A DNA stretch of 64,000 bases. Source: an uncultured Fluviicola sp. GTDB lineage: Bacteria; Bacteroidota; Bacteroidia; Flavobacteriales; Crocinitomicaceae. The first letter of the stretch is position 1. The number at the start of each line of letters is the position of its first letter. The stretch lies in the NCBI RefSeq assembly GCF_946478805.1, contig NZ_CAMLDC010000023.1:1-64000 (forward strand). Reading direction: 5' to 3'. Position numbers and translations under genes: made by a program. Below the pieces are notes generated by a model. The model was not told the DNA's origin. It saw only the letters and a list, made by a program, of their open reading frames with translations, and made no database searches. Of the stretch, positions 1 through 6,675 are shown piece after piece.

Positions 1-48
1 ATAGTTCAATAGTTCAATAGTTCAATAGTTCAATAGTTCAATAGTTTT
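1..48. repeat. 8-bp tandem repeat (ATAGTTCA)
   Basis: Five perfect copies of ATAGTTCA are followed by a sixth ending in TT. The array begins at the window edge, so its full length is unknown. It lies just downstream of the ccoG stop codon. No open frame or hairpin is associated with it. Confidence 0.9.
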
Positions 49-58
49 AGTCTAACCA

Positions 59-1447
59 CTAAAAACTTGGTCCGATCACCTTAATGTGTACCCGGTCTAT
101 TTCTTTCCCATTTCCCATGACGATGATATCTAATTTCCTTGTTCCTTTTGCAATAAAAGAATAGGGGAAACGTGCCAGGAAGCGCTCCCGGATATGTTTT
201 TGTCCCGGTAGCTCCAGCGAATCGTTCGCCAATTCCAATTTCACAGCAGGATCGGCAGAGATTAATTTGACATGAAAATGATCTTTCGTTTTGTTGGTCA
301 GGTCAATTTCAAAAATATTACTGATATCTTTTTCCTGCGTGACCTGATATGTCGATCCTCGTTGGCGCATAATCGTAGTGGAGAAATCTTCCCGCATGAC
401 AAGCATGGTAACCCAGATTCCAATAAGCACAACTAATAGAATTGTATAGGAAACAACCCTTCTGGTCCATTGGAAACGCGTCCGGTTTTTTATTCCGTTT
501 TCAGATACGAATCGAATCAATCCTTTTTCCAATCCTACACCTTCCATCATTGAGTCACACGCGTCGATACATGCAGTGCAGTTAACACATTCCAACTGTG
601 TCCCGTTACGGATATCGATTCCTGTCGGACACACGTGCACACATTGCGCGCAATCAATACAATCTCCTTTTTTTGCTGCCGGTCTGTCTTCTCCTTTTCT
701 GAATTTGCCACGTTCTTCTCCACGCACATAATCATAAGCGACCACCATTGAATTTTGATCGAGCAAGACACCTTGCAAACGCCCATAAGGACAAATTGTC
801 GTACAGACCTGTTCACGTAAACGGGCAAATACAAAATAGAATAGCGTGGTGAAGATTCCGATGGAAGTCAATCCTCCGATATGTTGCCGAATGGGCTCCA
901 TTATTATTTTGAACAACGCATCACTTCCGATGATATAAGCGAGGAATATATTCGCAATGACAAATGAGATCAGCCAGAATAGGGTATGTTTCAAAATGCG
1001 CTTTCCCCATTTTTGTGCATTCCATGGTTGCTTGTCCAAGGCTTTTTGTTGTGTCCAATCGCCATCGATCCAATATTCGATCTTACGGAAGACAAATTCC
1101 ATGAAGATGGTCTGCGGACAAAACCAACCACAAAACAAGCGTCCGTAAATAATGGTGAATAAGATGACAAAGACGATGAAGATAATGAGCATGATGGCGA
1201 ACAGGTACAGGTCTTGTGGCCAAAATGTTGCTCCGAACAGCGAGAATTTGCGTTCCAGGATGTTTATTTCGATGAGTTGATCGCCATTGATTTTTATGAA
1301 CGGAGCTGTTAATAAGAAAATCAATAAGGAGTAGCTAACCCATTTTCTGCGATTGGTGAACTTTCCTTTCGGTTTTTTAGGATACACCCAGACGCGTTTT
1401 CCCTGTTCATTGACAGTGGCAATATGATCTCTGAATTCTTCTTCCAT
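59..1447 (-). CDS. ccoG: Cytochrome c oxidase accessory protein CcoG (FixG/RdxA family)
   Basis: A 462-residue membrane ferredoxin-like protein needed for maturation of cbb3 oxidase; the family is implicated in copper reduction or handling. Visible are several hydrophobic segments (about residues 35-55, 80-105, 155-175, 190-210 and 335-355). Polyferredoxin motifs follow: FCGWFCPQ, CTTICPYG, and two 4Fe-4S clusters around CIDCAQCVHVCP and CVNCTACIDAC. A C-terminal soluble Ig-like domain (residues 360-462) is typical of FixG. It is the last gene of the minus-strand oxidase operon, 46 bp after ccoP. That gap holds a strong GC-rich hairpin which may lower its expression relative to the structural subunits. 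Confidence 0.95.
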   Translation of the reverse strand: MEEEFRDHIATVNEQGKRVWVYPKKPKGKFTNRRKWVSYSLLIFLLTAPFIKINGDQLIEINILERKFSLFGATFWPQDLYLFAIMLIIFIVFVILFTIIYGRLFCGWFCPQTIFMEFVFRKIEYWIDGDWTQQKALDKQPWNAQKWGKRILKHTLFWLISFVIANIFLAYIIGSDALFKIIMEPIRQHIGGLTSIGIFTTLFYFVFARLREQVCTTICPYGRLQGVLLDQNSMVVAYDYVRGEERGKFRKGEDRPAAKKGDCIDCAQCVHVCPTGIDIRNGTQLECVNCTACIDACDSMMEGVGLEKGLIRFVSENGIKNRTRFQWTRRVVSYTILLVVLIGIWVTMLVMREDFSTTIMRQRGSTYQVTQEKDISNIFEIDLTNKTKDHFHVKLISADPAVKLELANDSLELPGQKHIRERFLARFPYSFIAKGTRKLDIIVMGNGKEIDRVHIKVIGPSF

Positions 1448-1467
1448 TTTCGTTTAGATATGAAAAA

Positions 1468-1487
1468 TGCCCGCCCGCAGGCAGGCA
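1468..1487. repeat. GC-rich hairpin between ccoP and ccoG
   Basis: TGCCCGCC and GGCAGGCA form an 8-bp stem with one mismatch around the tetranucleotide CGCA. The GC content is strikingly high for this AT-rich genome. It fills much of the 46-bp gap between the ccoP stop and the ccoG start. It lacks a clear T-run on the minus strand, so a processing, attenuation or dispersed-repeat role is as plausible as termination. Confidence 0.7.
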
Positions 1488-1493
1488 CTTTCG

Positions 1494-2882
1494 TTATTTT
1501 ACAGGAAATTCTTTTCCTTGTGGTTCTTTTCCGGGTATGTATTTCAGGCTTAACACAAAAGAGGCAACTTCTTGAAGTTGAACAGGATTTAGCTTGGAAG
1601 CATGCTCGGGCATTCCGTTTGATGTTCCGTTTTTAACCGTTCCGAACACTGTTTTGATATCGTTTCCATACAGCCAGAATTTATCTGTCAGGTTTGGTCC
1701 GATATCTCCACTTCCGTCTTTATGGCAAACTTTGCAATTGGCTTCGAAAACCTGTTTTCCGGAATTAAGAGCAGCCGGGTCACTCAGTAGCGTCACATTG
1801 CTTTCGTCGACATTCATTGCCGCATCTTTCAGGTAGGCATCAACCTCCTTTTGAGCTTTCATTATCGAGATGTCGTATTCCTTTTTTTGAGTATTTCCAT
1901 CAAATACGTGATAGTATAAAAGGTACACAAAGGCAAATATGATTGTCATGTAGAATCCCCAAACCCACCAAGGAGGAAGGTTGTTATCCAATTCCCGGAT
2001 TCCGTCATATTCATGATCCATCAGGATGCTGCTTTCATCTTCGATCGGAACAGAATCCACCAAAATCTTCACTGCACGTTTTTGTTTCGGTTTTGCAACT
2101 TTGACTTTACGGGGATATACCATGTAATAGAAATCATTGAAAAGTCCTTTCAGATAAAGTACAACCAATAACAGAACCAGATTGATTCCAATCAGGATAT
2201 ACAGATCTACCTTTTCGACCAATAACCAAGGATAAGATGCCTCTGCCGGATTAGTCGGGTCAGGAGTGCTCATTCCATAAGAATAACCTGGCATGAAGCT
2301 GGCTCCAAGCGTGATAAGAATAACCAGGATCTTGGTTAGATTTTCTTGATCTCTCAATTTCTTTTTGAAAAGATCTGATTTTACGAATGTAAGGATGGAG
2401 TTGCTCATCAGGATAATCGCAAAAAGTAGGATGACCATCAAAGTTCCCAAAGCATAAAAGACGGTTAAGTTTCCTTTATAATCGGGAAGAAGTTCCACTT
2501 CTTTCTGGGCTGTCGGATCTCCTATTACTGTCGGATCCACAGGAGGGGCATAATTATCGATATAATCCAATATCTGATCTACTTCCTCATTCGTTGCCTG
2601 TTGCGGAGGCATTTCTGATCCCGAAAAATCCTTAATGGCGAGGGCCATTTTGCTTTTCCCTCCTGCAATCAAGCTACCGGAGTTTCGAACCCATTCATAT
2701 AGTAATGGTCCTTCGCCGGCATCTGTCCATTTTGTTTTTACTCCTTTCAACCAAGGACCCGTTGAGTTTTTGTCCACGGCGTGACAGGTATTGCATTTAG
2801 CCTTGAATAAAGCTTCTCCTTGACTGTTAGCCATTGTTGCCAGGAACAATGCAGCTAGTGTAAGTAGTTGTCTGATTCTCAT
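1494..2882 (-). CDS. ccoP: cbb3-type cytochrome c oxidase subunit III (CcoP) with an additional N-terminal cytochrome c domain
   Basis: The 462-residue diheme subunit feeds electrons to the cbb3 oxidase. A signal peptide (about 1-20) is followed by a cytochrome c domain with haem motif CNTCH at residues 30-34. Then come membrane segments at about 140-160, 185-205 and 225-245. The FixP_N-type segment around LPPWWVWGFYM leads into another membrane helix, and a C-terminal cytochrome c domain has CKVCH at 383-387 with a GMPEH Met-ligand region. Canonical CcoP carries two haem domains in tandem after a single helix; here one sits before and one after the membrane region. The start overlaps the end of ccoQ by 4 bp (ATGA), indicating translational coupling. 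Confidence 0.9.
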   Translation of the reverse strand: MRIRQLLTLAALFLATMANSQGEALFKAKCNTCHAVDKNSTGPWLKGVKTKWTDAGEGPLLYEWVRNSGSLIAGGKSKMALAIKDFSGSEMPPQQATNEEVDQILDYIDNYAPPVDPTVIGDPTAQKEVELLPDYKGNLTVFYALGTLMVILLFAIILMSNSILTFVKSDLFKKKLRDQENLTKILVILITLGASFMPGYSYGMSTPDPTNPAEASYPWLLVEKVDLYILIGINLVLLLVVLYLKGLFNDFYYMVYPRKVKVAKPKQKRAVKILVDSVPIEDESSILMDHEYDGIRELDNNLPPWWVWGFYMTIIFAFVYLLYYHVFDGNTQKKEYDISIMKAQKEVDAYLKDAAMNVDESNVTLLSDPAALNSGKQVFEANCKVCHKDGSGDIGPNLTDKFWLYGNDIKTVFGTVKNGTSNGMPEHASKLNPVQLQEVASFVLSLKYIPGKEPQGKEFPVK

Positions 2883-3076
2883 GGTATTTTATTTTCAATA
2901 GTTGATTCTTCAGTAGCTAAAGGAATATTGCTAAGTTCCTCGATAGTCGATTTTTTCATCTTGGAGATACGGATTAGGACCACGAGGAAAAAGAGTACGA
3001 AAACCATGAGTGAGAAGATTCCGTAAAATTCTGCTCCCGACTCTGTTGCTAAATGATGTTTAATAAATCGTAACAT
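2879..3076 (-). CDS. ccoQ: CcoQ-like small cbb3 oxidase subunit
   Basis: A 65-residue protein with one membrane helix (about residues 20-38) and a charged C-terminal tail. It lies exactly where CcoQ (FixQ) belongs, between the catalytic subunit and ccoP. Eight bases separate it from ccoNO and its stop overlaps the ccoP start. CcoQ proteins are too short and divergent for motif-based proof, so the name rests on size, topology and position. In the family it stabilises the oxidase complex. Confidence 0.75.
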   Translation of the reverse strand: MLRFIKHHLATESGAEFYGIFSLMVFVLFFLVVLIRISKMKKSTIEELSNIPLATEESTIENKIP

Positions 3077-3084
3077 TTCACTCC

Positions 3085-5268
3085 TTATTTAGATTGTTTT
3101 ACTTTAATATCTGTACCCATGCGTTGCAGGTAGGCAATCAATGCAATGATTTCTTTTTGTTTCAATTCATTGATTTTTGTATTCTTATCCTGGCCGTTCA
3201 ATGCTATTTTCGGGGTGTTTTCCACAATGTCGGTTGCAATCTTGATTGCCTGTTCATCCAAATCCGCTTTTGCTTTTTTGGAATATCCTTTTGGATATGG
3301 TACTCCCATGGTTTGCATGGCTTCGATCTTTTTCTCCAGTAAGCTCGTGTTCAAATTGTCATCTTTCAACCAGGAATAAGCTGGCATGACCGTACCCGGT
3401 GACAAGGCTTTCGGATCAATCATGTGTTTGTAATGCCATAAGTTTCCACGTAAACCACCTTCTCTTGCCAAATCCGGGCCTGTTCGTTTGGAACCCCAAA
3501 GGAATGGATGGTCATATACATGTTCACCTGCTTTGGTGTATCCTCCACTTTCGGGTGTCGGTGCGTAACGTGCTGTTTCAAAACGCAATGGCCGGATCAT
3601 TTGTGAGTGACAGTTGTTACATCCTTCGCGGATGTAGATATCCCGTCCTTCCAATTCGAGTGGAGAATAAGGTTTCACACTGCTGATTGTTGGAATATTG
3701 GATTTTACGGCGATAGTCGGAATAATTTCAGCTAAACCACCGATTGCCACCACAATGATGCTCACAAGCATGAAACGAACCGGTTTTCCTTCTATACTGC
3801 GGTGCCAGTATTCTTTTCCTTTGGATGGATGTGCTCTTTCAATTGCAACTTCCACTTCTTCATTTGCTTCAAATGAACCTGCTCTTACCGTTTTGATTAC
3901 GTTGTAAACCAGCATTAACGCTCCGATAATGTATAGCAATCCTCCAATGGATCTAAGGATGTAATAAGGTTTCATGTCGATTACAATCTCTAAGAAATCT
4001 TTATTCACCAATGTTCCGTCCGGATTGAAATGCTGCCAGCTAAGACCTTGCATGAATCCTGCTATATACATTGGAACTGCGTATAGGATGATTCCTAATG
4101 TGGCAATCCAAAAATGTTGGTTTGCCAACTTTCTGGAGTACAATTGTGTTTTGAACATTCTTGGCATCAACCAATAGATCAATCCAAATGTCATCATCCC
4201 GTTCCAACCTAATCCCCCAACGTGTACGTGGGCAATAGTCCAGTCGGTAAAATGAGAAATCATATTGACAGATTTCAACGATAAGAGTGGACCTTCAAAG
4301 GTAGCCATACCATAGCAAGTCAAAGCAACGACCATGAATTTGAGCATCACATCATCACGCACTCTGTCCCACGCACCACGAAGTGTTAGAAGTCCATTCA
4401 ACATTCCTCCCCATGACGGTGCAATTAGCATGACGGAGAAAACAACTCCTAAACTTTGTGCCCAATCGGGAAGGGAAGAGTATAATAAATGGTGAGGTCC
4501 GGCCCAGATATAGATAAAAATGAGTGCCCAGAAATGGATGATTGATAACCTGTAGGAGTAAACCGGTCTATTCGCTGCTTTCGGAACGAAGTAATACATC
4601 AAACCGAGATAAGGAGTGGTAAGAAAGAAGGCAACGGCGTTGTGCCCGTACCACCATTGAACCAATGCATCTTGGACTCCGGCATACCAGGAATAACTTT
4701 TCAGAAAAGAAATAGGAAGTTCGAATGAGTTGAAAATGTGCAATATGGCAACAGTTACAAAGGTTGCGATGTAGAACCAGATGGCAACATACAAGTGTTT
4801 TACATTCCGGACGAGGATGGTTGCAAACATATTCCATCCGAAAACAACCCAGATTAAGGCAATTAGGATATCGATCCACCATTCCAGTTCTGCATATTCC
4901 TTACTACTGGTGATTCCGAAGGGTAAGGTTAAAACCGCGCAGACAATGATAAATTGCCAACCCCAAAAATTCAGGTAACTCAGTTTATCACTCCACATCC
5001 TTACTTTTAGTAAGCGTTGCAGGGAATAATAAATTCCCATGAAAATTCCATTTCCTACAAAGGCGAAAATCACCGCATTCGTATGTAATGGTCGAATCCT
5101 TCCGAAGGAGATGTAACGAAACCCGAGGTAATCGTTGAAAAATTCAGGGAAGGCTAGTTCCAAGGCTGCGATTAATCCGACCAGCATTCCAATGACCGCC
5201 CAAAGGATTGTTGCGAATGCAAAATATTTGACAATCCTATTGTCGTACTTGATTGTTTGTATTTCCAT
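3085..5268 (-). CDS. ccoNO: Fused cbb3 cytochrome c oxidase subunits I and II (CcoN-CcoO)
   Basis: This 727-residue catalytic subunit reduces O2 to water. The CcoN part (about 1-470) has some twelve helices and the metal ligands expected of the family: His62 (RPLHTNAV), CuB ligands in WWYGHN (His209) and AGPHH (259-260), and haem ligands in AHVHVGG (347 and 349). After a linker, a further membrane anchor (about 500-520) leads into a CcoO cytochrome c domain with CNNCH at 550-554. The WGSKRTGPDLAR segment and a TVMP methionine at about 628 follow. A longer reading from 5346 is open, but it would lie inside ccoS. I chose the ATG at 5268 because the family begins there. It overlaps ccoS by 32 bp. 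CcoN-CcoO fusions are known in Bacteroidota. Confidence 0.93.
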   Translation of the reverse strand: MEIQTIKYDNRIVKYFAFATILWAVIGMLVGLIAALELAFPEFFNDYLGFRYISFGRIRPLHTNAVIFAFVGNGIFMGIYYSLQRLLKVRMWSDKLSYLNFWGWQFIIVCAVLTLPFGITSSKEYAELEWWIDILIALIWVVFGWNMFATILVRNVKHLYVAIWFYIATFVTVAILHIFNSFELPISFLKSYSWYAGVQDALVQWWYGHNAVAFFLTTPYLGLMYYFVPKAANRPVYSYRLSIIHFWALIFIYIWAGPHHLLYSSLPDWAQSLGVVFSVMLIAPSWGGMLNGLLTLRGAWDRVRDDVMLKFMVVALTCYGMATFEGPLLSLKSVNMISHFTDWTIAHVHVGGLGWNGMMTFGLIYWLMPRMFKTQLYSRKLANQHFWIATLGIILYAVPMYIAGFMQGLSWQHFNPDGTLVNKDFLEIVIDMKPYYILRSIGGLLYIIGALMLVYNVIKTVRAGSFEANEEVEVAIERAHPSKGKEYWHRSIEGKPVRFMLVSIIVVAIGGLAEIIPTIAVKSNIPTISSVKPYSPLELEGRDIYIREGCNNCHSQMIRPLRFETARYAPTPESGGYTKAGEHVYDHPFLWGSKRTGPDLAREGGLRGNLWHYKHMIDPKALSPGTVMPAYSWLKDDNLNTSLLEKKIEAMQTMGVPYPKGYSKKAKADLDEQAIKIATDIVENTPKIALNGQDKNTKINELKQKEIIALIAYLQRMGTDIKVKQSK

Positions 5269-5431
5269 CGTTGTTTTGATTTGTTTCATTTGTAGTTGAT
5301 TCGTCTTCGTAAAGGATACGAACGCTCGGAGAATAGTCGTCATCATACTGACCGGTCTTTGTTGCCCAAAGAAAGATGACTAAGAAAAACACTGCCAGAC
5401 AGAGACTTACAATTAGCATTATGTAGATCAT
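5237..5431 (-). CDS. ccoS: cbb3 oxidase assembly protein CcoS
   Basis: A 64-residue protein with one N-terminal helix and the family motif GQYDDDYSP just after it. CcoS is required for cofactor insertion into cbb3 oxidase. In-frame ATGs at 5473 and 5437 would lengthen it. I favour 5431 (or 5437) because CcoS proteins begin this close to the helix. In addition, the predicted transcription start, inferred from the FNR-like box and TTTG spacing, falls near 5458 and would exclude 5473. The C-terminal tail is Asn/Thr/Gln-rich and overlaps the ccoNO start. Confidence 0.85.
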   Translation of the reverse strand: MIYIMLIVSLCLAVFFLVIFLWATKTGQYDDDYSPSVRILYEDESTTNETNQNNDGNTNNQVRQ

Positions 5432-5494
5432 TCCCATAGGGCAAAGAACACCACTTAACGGAACAAAAAACATGATTTAAGTAACCCCAAAAGG

Positions 5495-5506
5495 TGATTT
5501 ATATCA
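5495..5506. promoter_or_regulatory. FNR-like operator upstream of the cco operon
   Basis: TGAT-TTAT-ATCA matches the core of the FNR/Crp-type site (TTGAT-N4-ATCAA). On the minus strand a TTTG element at 5467-5464 lies 36.5 bp from the centre of the palindrome. This is the same spacing as at hemN. The predicted transcription start near 5458 gives a short leader to ccoS. Confidence 0.65.
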
Positions 5507-5559
5507 TGTTTTGAAAAGATGCTCTTTTGGGAGGAATCATTCATCTCAATTGTTCTGAC

Positions 5560-5567
5560 TACCTTTG
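5560..5567 (+). promoter_or_regulatory. Putative -7 promoter element of the DEAD-box helicase gene
   Basis: TACCTTTG fits the Bacteroidota -7 consensus TAnnTTTG and ends 4 bp before the chosen ATG at 5572, so the mRNA would be almost leaderless. No good -33 TTG was found at the expected spacing, which lowers confidence. Confidence 0.4.
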
Positions 5568-5571
5568 TACT

Positions 5572-6675
5572 ATGAAGACAAATTCACCGATTAATCCAAA
5601 AATCTTAAGTCGTTTAGAGGAATTGGGTTTTTTAAAACCGACTCCGATTCAGGAACATGCCTGGAAGTATCTGATTGAAAAGCATCAGGATTATGTAGGA
5701 CAAGCTCATACAGGATCCGGGAAAACGATTGCATATGGTGTTCCATTGCTTCAACGTATTGATGCAAAGGATAAGGATGTGCAGGCAGTTGTTTTGGTTC
5801 CTACGCGTGAATTGGTTGTTCAAACTGCCAAAACATTATTCAAACTTTCTAAAAACCTGGATAAATTCTTCATTCAGTCTATTGTGAAGGGAGACGATAT
5901 TGATGAGCAAAAACGGAATTTGCAGCGCCCGACACAGGTTTTGGTGGCAACTCCGGGAAGATTGTTGGAATTGGTGCGTATGAAAGCGGTTTCATTGAGA
6001 CGTGTGAAAACGATTGTTTTGGATGAGGCGGATGAATTGTACGCAAAAGGTTTCATGAAGGAAATCGATAAGATTTTGGGTGAAACCAATGATTTTCATA
6101 AAAAATGGCTGTTTTCTGCAACAATTCATGGTGAATTGACCAAATGGATCAAGAAGACATTGCATATGGATGCTCCACAAGCGATCATTGCAACAAAAAA
6201 GGTGATGAACCCGATGATCGAACATCAATACATCGAATGCCAGAAAGAAGATAAACCGATGATGCTGCTGGAATTTCTTGGAAGCATGAAAAAAGGGCGT
6301 GGAATCATCTTTTGCAGAACCAAAGGTGATGTAGAACATGTTGCGCGTTTTCTGCGAACGCATGAAAAGAAGGTGACAGAAATCTATGGGGAGATGTTCC
6401 CGAAGGAGCGTGAAAAGGCCATGCGTATGTTTTCACAGGAGCAGACGCAATATCTGGTAGCTTCCGATATTGCTGCGCGTGGAATGGATTTTCCCGATCT
6501 GGCATTTGTGGTTCACTACCAACTACCGGATGACCCCGATTATTACACTCATCGGAGCGGTAGAACCGCCAGAGCAGGAAAAAGAGGAATTTCCTTGAGT
6601 TTGGTAGAGGCAGTGGAACGCAAAAAGCTGCGCTATATCCAGGATTTGTTGCATGTTGATTTTATTCAGCTGTAA
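5572..6675 (+). CDS. DEAD-box RNA helicase
   Basis: A 367-residue ATP-dependent RNA helicase. Motifs appear in order: Q-motif region (GFLKPTPIQEHAW), motif I AHTGSGKT, motif Ia PTRELV, motif II DEAD within VLDEADELY, motif III SAT, and in the second RecA-like domain ARGMDF and HRSGRTAR. There is essentially no C-terminal extension, so this is a minimal-core member whose RNA target cannot be inferred. An upstream TTG at 5527 would add 15 residues; the ATG at 5572 is better because the Q motif follows at normal distance and a -7 element precedes it. It sits between the two cbb3-related operons and overlaps the 3' end of ccoI by 14 bp tail to tail. Confidence 0.92.
   Translation: MKTNSPINPKILSRLEELGFLKPTPIQEHAWKYLIEKHQDYVGQAHTGSGKTIAYGVPLLQRIDAKDKDVQAVVLVPTRELVVQTAKTLFKLSKNLDKFFIQSIVKGDDIDEQKRNLQRPTQVLVATPGRLLELVRMKAVSLRRVKTIVLDEADELYAKGFMKEIDKILGETNDFHKKWLFSATIHGELTKWIKKTLHMDAPQAIIATKKVMNPMIEHQYIECQKEDKPMMLLEFLGSMKKGRGIIFCRTKGDVEHVARFLRTHEKKVTEIYGEMFPKEREKAMRMFSQEQTQYLVASDIAARGMDFPDLAFVVHYQLPDDPDYYTHRSGRTARAGKRGISLSLVEAVERKKLRYIQDLLHVDFIQL

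Noticed and set aside
1..48. Tandem repeat as a CRISPR array
   Set aside because: The unit is 8 bp without spacers; no cas genes are present anywhere in the window.
5269..5346. 26-residue N-terminal extension of CcoNO
   Set aside because: It would overlap most of ccoS; the family starts near the ATG at 5268.
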